In this document: positions 34,493 through 43,558 of the stretch, one piece after another
Layout: each line of letters opens with the position of its first letter
How positions within the stretch are numbered: position 1 is the stretch's first letter
Origin: Lachnospiraceae bacterium
GTDB taxonomy: Bacteria > Bacillota > Clostridia > Lachnospirales > Lachnospiraceae
Assembly (NCBI GenBank): GCA_009779895.1
Contig: WRBB01000012.1
Span: 1 to 64,000 of the forward strand
Direction of reading: 5' to 3'
Length of the DNA: 64,000 bases
Notes under the pieces: generated by a model
Told to the model about the DNA's origin: nothing
The model's input: only the letters and a program-made list of their open reading frames with translations
The model's database searches: none
Program-made: the position numbers and the translations under genes

Positions 34493-35718
34493 TGAATGAT
34501 AAATCAAAAGTAGCTGTTCGGGATTTGACAGTGAAAGATAAGTTTTCTTTTGCCAGATTTTTGGTTCAATGGGAAATGATTCTTATTTATATATTGATTG
34601 CAATTAATGTGTATTTGATGGTTATGCGGCCGGGATTGTATTTTGCACCGGGAACGATTCAGTCTATTATTCAGTCCGGAATGGATTTGTCGCCCTTGGT
34701 ATTGGGCATGATATTTGTCCTAATGTTAGGTGATATTGATGTTTCGGTGGCCTCGATTATGATTTTGGCGGCAATGGCAACAGGACTTAGTATGGATGCC
34801 GGTATACCGGTTGTACCTGCTGTGCTATTGGGTATTATTGTGGGTGCATTATGCGGTGCCTTTAATGGTATTTTAGTTGCATACTGTTCCATGCCGGCGG
34901 TTATTGTGACGATTTCAACTCAGATGCTTTTTCGTGGAATCGTACAAGTTATTTTAGATGTGAATGTTTTGAGCAATTTTCCAACATTTTATAATGCGTT
35001 GGCATGGACAAACATTGCTTATGTTCCTATTTCTTTATTAGTGTTTTTAGCCCTTGGTGTGGTATTTATTATTGTATTGCACAAATCAGCGTTCGGCCGT
35101 AAATTATATATGATTGGTAATAATCCGGTGGCGACGCAATATTCCGGTATCAATGTGAAAGCTGTAAAGTTGCAAGTTTTTGTCATCATGGGTATGATGG
35201 CAGGTATTGCCTCTATTTTCTTTGTTGGCAGAATGGGCGGGGGTGTTAGTTCTACCATGGGGATTGGACTGGAATTGAATGCCATTGCCATCTGTGTTTT
35301 GGGTGGTATTTCTACAAATGGCGGGCGTGGTAAGGCTTATGGTCCGATTATTTCTACCTTGATTATGGCTTTTTTGATTTATACTTTGGGTCTTTTAAAT
35401 GTAGAGGCAAATTCCCGGGTGATTATGACAGGTTTCATTTTGATTATTGCTGTGCTAATTCGCAATTTAAACAAAGAAATATTAGCTGAAATTAAATTAA
35501 GGTTACTTTATCAAAGCAATAAAAATATTGAGGCTCTGAACAATAAGACGGCTGAAAATATTGGAAATTTAAAAGTGCTGATTGGAGAAACAAAAAAGGA
35601 TGGCAAGTTAAGTACAACAGATAAAGCTGAAAAAATCAAAAAATATGAATCGCAAATTGTTGGTTTAAAAGAAAAATGCAAGCAACAAACAAAGGCGATG
35701 AAACAGCAGCAGAAATAA
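34492..35718 (+). CDS. sugar ABC transporter permease 2 with C-terminal coiled-coil extension
   Basis: A 408-residue BPD_transp_2 permease. The core, residues ~1-330, has the expected LGDIDVSVASI and MIGNNPVATQYSGI motifs. The last ~75 residues, after LIRNLNKEI, form a hydrophilic Lys/Glu/Asn-rich tail (SNKNIEALNNKTAENIGNLK and onwards) that reads as a coiled coil and ends in QQQK. Such a cytoplasmic tail is not part of the usual family length of about 320-340. It starts on the last base of the preceding stop codon. The tail may be a docking or regulatory element; that is speculation. Confidence 0.86.
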   Translation: MNDKSKVAVRDLTVKDKFSFARFLVQWEMILIYILIAINVYLMVMRPGLYFAPGTIQSIIQSGMDLSPLVLGMIFVLMLGDIDVSVASIMILAAMATGLSMDAGIPVVPAVLLGIIVGALCGAFNGILVAYCSMPAVIVTISTQMLFRGIVQVILDVNVLSNFPTFYNALAWTNIAYVPISLLVFLALGVVFIIVLHKSAFGRKLYMIGNNPVATQYSGINVKAVKLQVFVIMGMMAGIASIFFVGRMGGGVSSTMGIGLELNAIAICVLGGISTNGGRGKAYGPIISTLIMAFLIYTLGLLNVEANSRVIMTGFILIIAVLIRNLNKEILAEIKLRLLYQSNKNIEALNNKTAENIGNLKVLIGETKKDGKLSTTDKAEKIKKYESQIVGLKEKCKQQTKAMKQQQK

Positions 35719-35783
35719 ACAGTGCACAGCATTGATTATTTATAGGTAACTCAAAAAAATTCATTTATTACAAGGAGGAAAAA

Positions 35784-37010
35784 ATGAAAAGATTGAAAAA
35801 ATTAATTGCGTTAGGGCTGGGTACAATTCTAGCGGTTAGTTTACTGGTAGCTTGTACAACCACGGAACCAACTCCTGCTGATGATGCGGCAGAAACGGCA
35901 GAGGTAGCGGATACCCCTGCTGATACAGCGGATGATGCAGATGATACAAGTGAAGATGTGGCTGAGGACGGCATGGCCGGGGTTCATATTTTTATGTTTA
36001 AGAGTACAGGAAATACCTTTGGTGATTTGATGTATGAGGGTTTTAGTGAGTATATGCAAGCACAAGGTTTTCGGACAGCATATCGCAGTCCGGCAGAAAC
36101 AACGGTAGCTGCGCAAGTACAATTGTTGGATGAGTTGATTACACAACAAGTGGCTTCGATTACAATTTCCACCAATGGTGATGTTGGTTATGATGAAGTA
36201 TTCCGAAGAGCAGAAGAAGCCGGTATTCCTATTATTTCAATTGACTCAGAAGCCAATCCTGAATTTCGTGTAACCCATATCAATCAAGCGGAAACACAAG
36301 ACATTGGTTCTTATTTGGTACAGGCGGCAGTATTGATTACCATGGGCATTGATTATCCGGAATCCGGAACAATGAGAGAAGCAGTAGAAGCGAACTTGCC
36401 AAATTGGGATGGTGATGAAATCAATATCGGTGTACTTTCGGCATCCATTGATACACCTGTGCAAAATAGCTGGATTGCAGCAATGGAAATTGAATTATCC
36501 GACCCGATTTATGCCGGATTTGTAAATTCAGAATTGGATATTAAATATGGCAATGATGATTTGACTGCTTCCACAACACAAGCACAAGCATTTATTGCAG
36601 AAGATCGTGTGGATGTTATTGTCTCTCCGACAACGGTAGGAATTGCGGCGGCCGGCCAATCACTTCGTTCTGCAAACAGTGATATTCGTTTGACAGGTTT
36701 GGGATTGCCCTCTGAAATGCAAGCATTTATGCCAACATCAGCGGATGAAGATCCATTTGATTTTGTTTGCCCATATATGATGCTTTGGGATGTAATTCAT
36801 TTAGGTGCCGTTTCGGCGTCTGCAATGGTTGCTACATTAGAGGGAACATTTGATGGTAGTGTTGGTTCCTCTTTTGAAATGCAAGCATTCCGTGATTATC
36901 CTGTGACTTTATTTGAAGCGTATCAAAGTGGAGATGGAACTGCCGTTTTGGCAGGAACACCATATGTGTTTAATAGCCGTAATATGGCACAATGGATTGA
37001 TTTACTGTAA
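35784..37010 (+). CDS. sugar-binding lipoprotein of the ABC transporter (RhaS/LsrB type)
   Basis: A 408-residue extracellular substrate-binding protein. The signal peptide ends in LLVAC, the lipobox, at about residue 24. A long acidic Ala/Asp/Glu/Thr linker (residues ~27-65) lifts the binding domain, which has the periplasmic-binding fold of peripla_BP_4: KSTGNTFGDLMYEGF, QQVASITISTNGDVG, IISIDSEAN, and IVSPTTVGIAAA. This subgroup covers rhamnose, AI-2 and some pentose binders. Strong AAGGAGG precedes the ATG. It follows the permease by 65 bases and is followed by a good terminator, which ends the operon. Being the last gene, it may be expressed more highly. Confidence 0.9.
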   Translation: MKRLKKLIALGLGTILAVSLLVACTTTEPTPADDAAETAEVADTPADTADDADDTSEDVAEDGMAGVHIFMFKSTGNTFGDLMYEGFSEYMQAQGFRTAYRSPAETTVAAQVQLLDELITQQVASITISTNGDVGYDEVFRRAEEAGIPIISIDSEANPEFRVTHINQAETQDIGSYLVQAAVLITMGIDYPESGTMREAVEANLPNWDGDEINIGVLSASIDTPVQNSWIAAMEIELSDPIYAGFVNSELDIKYGNDDLTASTTQAQAFIAEDRVDVIVSPTTVGIAAAGQSLRSANSDIRLTGLGLPSEMQAFMPTSADEDPFDFVCPYMMLWDVIHLGAVSASAMVATLEGTFDGSVGSSFEMQAFRDYPVTLFEAYQSGDGTAVLAGTPYVFNSRNMAQWIDLL

Positions 37011-37041
37011 AAGTAAAAAAAATAAGAGTTGTAAAAAAAGG

Positions 37042-37072
37042 AAAGAGCTGTTTGCGAACAGCTCTTTTCTAT
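37042..37072 (+). terminator. intrinsic terminator of the sugar ABC operon
   Basis: An 11-bp perfect stem (37042-37052 with 37057-37067), tetraloop TGCG, followed by a short pyrimidine tail TCTAT. It lies 31 bases after the binding protein gene. Confidence 0.85.
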
Positions 37073-37165
37073 ACAAAAAGGATTACTTTTACTAAACTTG
37101 CAGGGAAAGGCTTGCATTCGGTGGCGTATTATCTCATAATATAGGTGTTGATTTCCATTGCTTTC

Positions 37166-37194
37166 TTTACGACAACGTTTAAAAATGTTATAAT
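37166..37194 (+). promoter_or_regulatory. promoter of the gdpP-rplI-dnaB unit
   Basis: TTTACG (37166-37171), 17-bp spacer, TATAAT (37189-37194). The remaining leader, about 80 bases, holds a short imperfect GC-rich hairpin near 37203-37222 and no riboswitch I recognise. Confidence 0.65.
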
Positions 37195-37277
37195 GACAAA
37201 GCTCTCCGTGGGTACTCCCGAGGCGATTTTAATACATACATTTTTAACAACAACCTTTATAAAGAGGATTACATATT

Positions 37278-39323
37278 ATGAAAAATCAAAAATTACGCCT
37301 CAAAGGCGGACTTCGCTTTTACATGCAATGGCCTTTATTTTTGGCCTTGCTTTTAGCTGTGGTCAATGTCTGGATTTATTTTCTGGATCATTCGGCCGGT
37401 ATTATCATGTCTGCTTTTATTGCGATTTATGTGATTATTGCAAGTATTTTATATTTTTATACTCGTTCCAACATCATAACGGACATGGTCAAGTTTTCCA
37501 TTCGATACAACGGTGTACAAAATACCTTATTAAAGGATTTGTCCGTGCCATATGGTGTTTTCTTGAGCGATGGTCGGCTTGTTTGGCGCAATGATGTTTT
37601 TCGCGAGGTAATTGACGGAAGTAAGGGTTTAAAATATATTCAAAAGGTTTTTCCGGACTTACAACTTGCGAAGTTTCCCACGGAAGAAGGACAAGAAGTA
37701 AAAACTAACATTACATATCAGGATAGAGATTATTATGTGATTATGCGTAAGATTTCTGTGGCCGGCTTTAGTGAGGCAGAAAATCTCTTTCATATGCCGG
37801 AGGAGGAAGAGTATTTTATTGCCATTCATTTAAAGGATGTAACAGAGTTAAAACTATATATTCGTAAAAATGAAGAACAGCGTTTGGTTGCCGGTTTGAT
37901 TTATATTGATAATTACGAAGATGTGATGGAAGATGTAGAAGAAGGGCGCCAATCTTTGCTTTTGGCGATTGTGGATCGAAAGATTGCAAAGTATTTCAGT
38001 GACGTAGATGGGCTATTAAAAAAGCTGGAAAAAGATAAGTACTTTTTTGTGGTTCGTCATGAAAGTTATATGAAATTTGAAGCGGACAACTTTAGCTTAT
38101 TAAAAGATATAAAAACCATCACAGCAGGCAACACACGCCCGGTAACATTGAGTTTGGGGATGGGGTTGAATTATGAAACCTATGCCAAGAGTTATGCCAG
38201 TGCTCGTATTGCGATAGATTTGGCTTTGGCAAGAGGTGGTGATCAGGCTGTTGTAAAAAGTATCCAAGGCATCAAGTACTTTGGTGGCAGAAATGAGCAA
38301 GCCGCCCGCAATACACGGGTAAAAGCGAGGGTTAAGGCCGAGGCTTTGCGGGAATTTATCATGAGCAAAGACTTGGTTTTGATTATGGGTCATAAGATTA
38401 TGGATGCGGATAGTTTTGGTGCAAGTATGGGTATTTACCGTTCGGTGACAGCTTTGGCGAAAAAGGCCCGTATTGTGTTTGATGAATCCGTTACTTCTAT
38501 TGCACCTTTATATGATGAAGTTTGCAGGAGCAATGCTTATCCGGAGGATTTGTTTGTAACGCCGGTACAATCCTTAGACATGATAGATGACAATACCATG
38601 GTGATTGTAGTAGATGTGAATAAGCCGAGTTTGACAGAGTGTCCTGAACTCTTAGAGATTTCCAAGTCCATTGTTGTGTTGGATCATCATCGTAAGAGTA
38701 GCAATTCCATTGAAAATGCGGTGCTATCTTATATTGAGCCTTATTCTTCCTCTACTTGCGAATTGGTGGCGGAAATTTTACAATATATTGTAGAAGACAT
38801 TAAAATTCCGGTGCTAGAGGCCAATTGTTTGTATGCCGGGATTATGATTGATACACGTAATTTTATGAACCGAACCGGTGTTAGAACTTTTGAAGCGGCA
38901 GCTTTTTTGCGCCGCTGCGGTGCGGATATCAATCGTGTGCGCAAGATGTTTCGTGATGACTTTGCCTTTTACCGTGCCAAAGCACAAGCCATTCAAACGG
39001 CGGAAGTGTACTTTTCAGAATTTGCCATTGCACCTTGCCTTGGTGATATTGACAATTCGACTGTTTTGGCGGCACAAACAGCCAATGAACTATTGGATAT
39101 CAGCGGGATTAAGGCGTCCTTTGCACTGACCGCTTTTCAGGGCATGATATATATGAGCGCACGTTCCATTGATGAAGTTAATGTTCAGATTATTGCGGAG
39201 AAAATGGGCGGCGGTGGCCATATCAATGCTGCCGGAGCGCAGTTGGATCACACGGACATGAGCGAAGCCATTCAGACATTAAAAGATATAATCAAAACCA
39301 TGGTAGAAGATGGGGATTTGTAG
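37278..39323 (+). CDS. gdpP: c-di-AMP phosphodiesterase GdpP (YybT family)
   Basis: A 681-residue membrane protein of the GdpP family. Two N-terminal membrane helices (about 16-65) are followed by a PAS-like domain (about 85-190), a degenerate GGDEF domain (about 195-320) and the DHH/DHHA1 phosphodiesterase (about 355-675). The active-site motifs are GHKIMDADSFGA, VVDVNKP and VLDHHRK; DHHA1 has MGGGGHINAAGA. The enzyme splits c-di-AMP to pApA and controls potassium, osmotic and cell-wall homeostasis. It starts the conserved gdpP-rplI-dnaB cluster, with rplI 17 bases downstream. The NPD-like motif reads KIMD, a mild change from the usual GHKxPDxD. Confidence 0.93.
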   Translation: MKNQKLRLKGGLRFYMQWPLFLALLLAVVNVWIYFLDHSAGIIMSAFIAIYVIIASILYFYTRSNIITDMVKFSIRYNGVQNTLLKDLSVPYGVFLSDGRLVWRNDVFREVIDGSKGLKYIQKVFPDLQLAKFPTEEGQEVKTNITYQDRDYYVIMRKISVAGFSEAENLFHMPEEEEYFIAIHLKDVTELKLYIRKNEEQRLVAGLIYIDNYEDVMEDVEEGRQSLLLAIVDRKIAKYFSDVDGLLKKLEKDKYFFVVRHESYMKFEADNFSLLKDIKTITAGNTRPVTLSLGMGLNYETYAKSYASARIAIDLALARGGDQAVVKSIQGIKYFGGRNEQAARNTRVKARVKAEALREFIMSKDLVLIMGHKIMDADSFGASMGIYRSVTALAKKARIVFDESVTSIAPLYDEVCRSNAYPEDLFVTPVQSLDMIDDNTMVIVVDVNKPSLTECPELLEISKSIVVLDHHRKSSNSIENAVLSYIEPYSSSTCELVAEILQYIVEDIKIPVLEANCLYAGIMIDTRNFMNRTGVRTFEAAAFLRRCGADINRVRKMFRDDFAFYRAKAQAIQTAEVYFSEFAIAPCLGDIDNSTVLAAQTANELLDISGIKASFALTAFQGMIYMSARSIDEVNVQIIAEKMGGGGHINAAGAQLDHTDMSEAIQTLKDIIKTMVEDGDL

Positions 39324-39340
39324 AATAGGAGGAAAGATGC

Positions 39341-39790
39341 ATGAAAGTTATCTTGTTGGAAGATGTAAAGTCATTGGGTAAGAAAGGTGAGATTGTTGAA
39401 GTAAACGATGGTTATGCTCGTAACTTTATTCTAAAGAAAAAGCTGGGCTTGGAAGCAACGGGAAAAAATTTAAATGATTTAAAACTAAAAAAAGATAATG
39501 CGGAAAAAATTGCACAAAAAAGTTTAGATGCAGCAAAAGTACTGGCGGAACAAGTTCAGGCCGGAATCATCAAGTTGACGATGAAAGTAGGCGAGGGTGG
39601 CCGTGCTTTTGGAGCGATTTCTGCAAAAGAGATTGCCGAGGGGGCAAAGGAACAAATAGGCTTAGAATTGGATAAGAAAAAGATTACCTTAAAAGAGCCC
39701 ATTAAATCATTGGGGGTTCATGTTGTATCTGTAAAGTTACATCCAAAAGTGAGCGCAGATTTAAATGTGATTGTGAAAGAGGAAAAATAA
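39341..39790 (+). CDS. rplI: 50S ribosomal protein L9
   Basis: A 149-residue ribosomal protein. The N-terminal L9 signature [21 protein letters not shown] is complete, followed by the long connecting helix (residues ~45-75) and the C-terminal rRNA-binding domain with GRAFGAIS and VSVKLHPKV. It binds domain V of 23S rRNA and limits frameshifting. Strong AGGAGG precedes the ATG. It sits between gdpP and dnaB, one base from dnaB, the usual Firmicute order. Confidence 0.97.
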   Translation: MKVILLEDVKSLGKKGEIVEVNDGYARNFILKKKLGLEATGKNLNDLKLKKDNAEKIAQKSLDAAKVLAEQVQAGIIKLTMKVGEGGRAFGAISAKEIAEGAKEQIGLELDKKKITLKEPIKSLGVHVVSVKLHPKVSADLNVIVKEEK

Positions 39791-39791
39791 A

Positions 39792-41132
39792 ATGGAAGCG
39801 GCGATAAAGCGAATGATGCCCCACAGCGTTGAGGCAGAGCAGGCAGTAATTGGTGCTATGCTTTTAAATAATGATGCAATTTTAACAGCATCGGAGCTTC
39901 TGATCGGTACTGATTTTTACCAGCGCGCCTTAGGTGTGCTTTTTGATGGTATGGTGGAGTTATACAATAGTGGCAAACCGGTTGATTTGATTACTTTGCA
40001 AGAGCATTTGAAGAAAAAAGATGTGCCGCCGGAGATAAGTGGCATGGAGTACGCCCAAGATATTTTAATCAACGCCCAAACATCAGCCAATGTAAAGTTT
40101 TATGCGGCTATCGTGCGGGAAAAAACAATATTACGTCATTTGATACAAATAAACGAAGAAATTGCCAATACCTGTTATTTGGAAAACCAGCCGATAGATG
40201 AGATTATGGAAAGTACCGAAAAGAGGATTTTCGCCCTTTTGGAGGGAGGAAATACCAAAACATATACTCCGATTCGCCAAGTGGTTTTAAATGCCTTAGA
40301 TGTGATTGAGCGTGCGTCACGCACCAAAGGATCTGTGACGGGTATCCCAACCGGTTTCCATGATTTGGATTATAAGTTATCCGGATTGCAACCATCCGAT
40401 TTGGTATTGATTGCGGCACGGCCCTCTATGGGCAAGACAGCTTTTGTTCTGAACATTGCGCAACATGCAGCGTTGCGTCAAAATAAAGGTGTGGTTATAT
40501 TTAGTTTGGAGATGTCAAAAGAGCAGTTGGTCAATCGTTTTTTTGCTTTGGAATCACGTGTGGATGCACAGCTATTGCGAACCGGAAATTTGCAGGATTC
40601 GGATTGGGAGAAGTTGATAGAGGGTTCCAATACAATCGGTAAGTCAAAATTAATCATTGATGACACTTCTTCGATTTCCATTGCAGAAGTGCGTTCAAAG
40701 TGCCGAAAGTATAAATTGGAATTGGATGTGCAAATGGTCATCATTGATTACTTGCAATTGATGAGTGGCAGCAAAAACAAAAATAGCGAAAGCCGTCAGC
40801 AAGAAATTTCAGAAATCTCCCGTTCTCTAAAAGGTTTGGCAAGAGAGTTAAATGTGCCTGTCATTGCGTTGTCACAGTTAAGCCGTGCGGTAGAGCAAAG
40901 ACCAAACAAACGTCCGATGCTTTCAGATTTGCGTGAATCAGGTGCCATTGAGCAGGATGCAGATGTATGTATGTTTTTGTATCGGGATGATTATTATGAC
41001 CTTGATTCAGAAAAGAAAAATGTTGCGGAGATCATCATAGCAAAACATAGAAATGGTCCCATTGGAACGGTAGAATTGACATGGATACCCAAATATACAA
41101 AATTTGGCAATATGGAACGGGAGTCGTATTAA
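39792..41132 (+). CDS. dnaB: replicative DNA helicase DnaB
   Basis: A 446-residue hexameric helicase. The N-terminal primase-binding domain starts MPHSVEAEQAVIGAMLL. The RecA-like domain has Walker A ARPSMGKTAF near residue 208, Walker B IIDYLQLM, and motifs H3/H4 in ALSQLSRAVEQRP and LSDLRESGAIEQDAD. The C-terminus NGPIGTVELTWIPKYTKFG is typical. No intein is present (Walker A and LRESG are uninterrupted). The last codons and stop lie in a 14-bp perfect inverted repeat. It follows rplI by one base, consistent with coupled translation. Confidence 0.97.
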   Translation: MEAAIKRMMPHSVEAEQAVIGAMLLNNDAILTASELLIGTDFYQRALGVLFDGMVELYNSGKPVDLITLQEHLKKKDVPPEISGMEYAQDILINAQTSANVKFYAAIVREKTILRHLIQINEEIANTCYLENQPIDEIMESTEKRIFALLEGGNTKTYTPIRQVVLNALDVIERASRTKGSVTGIPTGFHDLDYKLSGLQPSDLVLIAARPSMGKTAFVLNIAQHAALRQNKGVVIFSLEMSKEQLVNRFFALESRVDAQLLRTGNLQDSDWEKLIEGSNTIGKSKLIIDDTSSISIAEVRSKCRKYKLELDVQMVIIDYLQLMSGSKNKNSESRQQEISEISRSLKGLARELNVPVIALSQLSRAVEQRPNKRPMLSDLRESGAIEQDADVCMFLYRDDYYDLDSEKKNVAEIIIAKHRNGPIGTVELTWIPKYTKFGNMERESY

Positions 41133-41147
41133 TTTAATACGACTCCC
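41119..41147. terminator. hairpin spanning the dnaB stop codon
   Basis: A 14-bp perfect inverted repeat, GGGAGTCGTATTAA (41119-41132) and its complement (41134-41147), with a one-base centre. The left arm encodes the last dnaB residues and its stop codon. The T-tail is weak on the plus strand (ACAACTTTT), so it may work with Rho-independent pausing or as a 3' RNA stabiliser. Genes converge here. Confidence 0.6.
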
Positions 41148-41163
41148 ACAACTTTTCATGTTT

Positions 41164-41334
41164 TTATTCTGGAGCGATTGCACTCGTTGGACAACAGTCT
41201 ACACATGCGCCGCAGTCGATACAACCATCAGCGTCAATAACATAGAGTCCATCACCCTCAGAGATGGCGCTCACTGGACATTCGCTTTCGCATGCGCCAC
41301 AGCTTACACAATCATCATTGATAACATATGCCAT
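41164..41334 (-). CDS. 2[4Fe-4S] ferredoxin
   Basis: A 56-residue clostridial-type ferredoxin. Two cluster-binding motifs are complete: CVSCGACESECP (residues ~9-20) and CIDCGACVDCCP (~38-49), with the usual short beta-strand start MAYVINDD. It carries low-potential electrons, for instance to hydrogenase or from pyruvate:ferredoxin oxidoreductase. ATG at 41334 follows AAGGAGG at ideal spacing. The gene is alone, facing dnaB. Full length for the family (55-56 residues). Confidence 0.97.
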   Translation of the reverse strand: MAYVINDDCVSCGACESECPVSAISEGDGLYVIDADGCIDCGACVDCCPTSAIAPE

Positions 41335-41424
41335 TTTGAGATACCTCCTTTAAACATAAAATGAAAGCATTTGCTGATACCTTTATCAGCCTATATCATT
41401 CTTCTACTTCATAGTAATATAAAC

Positions 41425-42828
41425 TTATGATTTATGCAAGGAAAAAGTAAACTCGCTTCCCACACCCTCGGTGCTAATGAGATTGATATTTTCATCATGG
41501 GCTTGCATAATTTCCCGGACAATTGCCAGTCCTAATCCGGTGCCTTTTTTATCCTTTCCGCGAGACAAATCAGATTTGTAAAAACGTTCCCAAACCTTAT
41601 TTAATTCTTTGCGTGGAATTCCCAATCCATAATCTTTTACAGAGACAAAAACCTTTTCATTTTTCTCACGTACCTCAATGGTAATATTGCTGTTTGCTTC
41701 ACTAAATTTAATGGCATTGTCTATCAGATTATAAAGAACTTGCTGAATCTTACCCCGGTCTGCATAAACGGAAACATAATCCTCTAAAAAAAGCAATTCA
41801 ATGGAAATACGTTTGTTTTTGCAGATACCCTCAAAAGAAGCAGCGACCTGCTTGATGGATGCTTGAATGTCAAAATCTATTTTATTTAAAAGAAAGTCTC
41901 GGTTGTCGATTTCATTTAAGGTAAGCAAATCGGTGGTCAGATCAGTTAGCCGTTTGGTTTCGAATAAAATGATTTTGAGATATTTTTCGTGTAATTCTGA
42001 GGGAATGGTGCCGTCAGTCATGGCTTCGACATAACCCTTAATGGAAGTCAAAGGTGAGCGAAAATCATGGGAAACATTGGCAACAATCAATTTTTGATAA
42101 TCCTCCATATCCTTTAATTGGGTAGACATATAGTTAAGGGATGCGGATAAATAACCCATTTCATCTGTGGTTCGCACAGGGATTTCATATTCTAAGTTGC
42201 CTTGGGCATATTGGGTGGCAGCTTCCGTAACATTTCGCAAAGGCATATAAATGAGCAGATGAAAACCCATCAAAATCAAAAAGGAAAAGAGATAAATAAC
42301 CCCCATGGTAATATAAATATAATTTAATACCACATTGGTTCTATGGATAATGTTTTGAAAGGGCATATGAAGTAAAATATATCCTTTGATTTCAAAGCTT
42401 TGGGTAACCGGTGCAATGACGGTAATCACATCTTCTTGAAAATGTCCATGATAGTTGCCGATCATGTATTGCCGGCCATGAATTTCTGCGGGATTAAAGT
42501 GTTCTATGTAATCAGGTGCGCTTCCTCCGCTGTGTCCTGCGGAAGTAATCATGCTGCCATCAGGTTCCACAAACCAGATGTAGGAATCTAAATAAATGGC
42601 CATAATACCAAACTGATGATTGATGGCATTTAGTTCAAGATTTCCTGAAAAATAAGCAGGTAAATAGGTACCAGAAATCAGGGCAGCATTGCGAAACAGA
42701 GTATGAGAAGTATCCTGCTGAAATCTGGATTGAATCAGAGTATCCGAAAGCGTAGCGATCGTAAAGAGGCTGATAAAACCAAATATAATGTATAAGATTG
42801 CAAATTTAACGTATAGGATACTTTTCAT
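41425..42828 (-). CDS. OmpR-partner sensor histidine kinase
   Basis: A 467-residue membrane kinase. There is one N-terminal helix (about 8-28), an extracellular sensor of ~130 residues, a second helix (~165-190), a HAMP domain (LRNVTEAATQYAQGNLEYEIP), HisKA with His254 in VSHDFRSPLTS, and an HATPase with DNAIKFS, DYGLGIP and GTGLGLAIV. The extracellular part has LIGTYLPAY-like and PVTQSFEIKGYILLHMP segments as in double-PAS-like (dCache) sensors. It is six bases after its response regulator gene, and both follow mutS2. Signal unknown; the PhoR/ResE-like architecture suggests an envelope cue. Confidence 0.9.
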   Translation of the reverse strand: MKSILYVKFAILYIIFGFISLFTIATLSDTLIQSRFQQDTSHTLFRNAALISGTYLPAYFSGNLELNAINHQFGIMAIYLDSYIWFVEPDGSMITSAGHSGGSAPDYIEHFNPAEIHGRQYMIGNYHGHFQEDVITVIAPVTQSFEIKGYILLHMPFQNIIHRTNVVLNYIYITMGVIYLFSFLILMGFHLLIYMPLRNVTEAATQYAQGNLEYEIPVRTTDEMGYLSASLNYMSTQLKDMEDYQKLIVANVSHDFRSPLTSIKGYVEAMTDGTIPSELHEKYLKIILFETKRLTDLTTDLLTLNEIDNRDFLLNKIDFDIQASIKQVAASFEGICKNKRISIELLFLEDYVSVYADRGKIQQVLYNLIDNAIKFSEANSNITIEVREKNEKVFVSVKDYGLGIPRKELNKVWERFYKSDLSRGKDKKGTGLGLAIVREIMQAHDENINLISTEGVGSEFTFSLHKS

Positions 42829-42834
42829 CTTCCC

Positions 42835-43539
42835 TTACCTTTTTGTTTCAAATTTATAACCGATGCCCCAAACGGTGCTAAGTCCCCATTTTGGATGCTC
42901 TTTCATTTTTTCCCGAATCCGTTTTACATGTACATCTACGGTTCTGGTATCTCCTAAATATTCATAACCCCAGATACGATCTAACAGTTGTTCCCGTGTG
43001 AATACCTGATTGGGTGATGCAGCAAGACAGTAGAGCAGTTCGAGCTCTTTTGGTGGCATTTCAATGATTTCACCGTCATAAATAACGGAATAATTTGTTA
43101 AATTAATCTCTAAATCATCATAGAGAACTTTTTTTGCGGTACTATCTTCCGGCTCCTCTGTTGCCCGGCTTTTATAGCGACGCAAAACAGCCCGGACACG
43201 CGCTACCATTTCCTTTGCGTCAAAAGGCTTAATCATATAATCATCGGCACCCAGTTCCAAACCAAGAACTTTGTCAAAGACCTCACCTTTAGCAGACAAC
43301 ATAATAATGGGTGTGGTTGATTTGTTGCGGATTTCCCGGCAAACCTGATAACCATCCATGCCGGGTAGCATCAAATCCAGCAAAATGAGATTGGGATGCC
43401 AATTTTCAAAGGTTGCCAGTGCTTCTTCCCCGTTATAAACAATTTTGGTATCATAGCATTCCTTGATTAGATAAAGGGAAATAAGCTCGGCAATATTATC
43501 GTCGTCATCAACAATTAGAATTTTTTGTTTTGAAACCAT
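42835..43539 (-). CDS. OmpR/PhoB family response regulator
   Basis: A 234-residue two-domain regulator. The receiver domain starts KQKILIVDDDDN, has the acceptor Asp in LILLDLMLPGMDG, LSAKGE and the Lys in MIKPFD. The DNA-binding winged helix (about 130-232) has MPPKELELLYCLA, REQLLDRIWGYE and RTVDVHVKRIREK. ATG at 43539 is chosen because AGGAGGATAAT immediately precedes it; the in-frame ATG at 43575 lies within mutS2's end. It pairs with the kinase gene six bases downstream. Target genes unknown. Confidence 0.93.
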   Translation of the reverse strand: MVSKQKILIVDDDDNIAELISLYLIKECYDTKIVYNGEEALATFENWHPNLILLDLMLPGMDGYQVCREIRNKSTTPIIMLSAKGEVFDKVLGLELGADDYMIKPFDAKEMVARVRAVLRRYKSRATEEPEDSTAKKVLYDDLEINLTNYSVIYDGEIIEMPPKELELLYCLAASPNQVFTREQLLDRIWGYEYLGDTRTVDVHVKRIREKMKEHPKWGLSTVWGIGYKFETKR

Positions 43540-43558
43540 ATTATCCTCCTGATATGTG

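Noticed and set aside
31974..37010. Naming the ABC system rhaSTPQ or lsrACDB
   Set aside because: The two systems are homologous and no rhamnose or AI-2 processing gene lies nearby, so gene symbols would overstate the evidence.
37195..37277. GC-rich hairpin in the gdpP leader as a c-di-AMP (ydaO) riboswitch
   Set aside because: It is far too short and lacks the conserved motifs of that riboswitch; only an imperfect 7-bp stem is seen.
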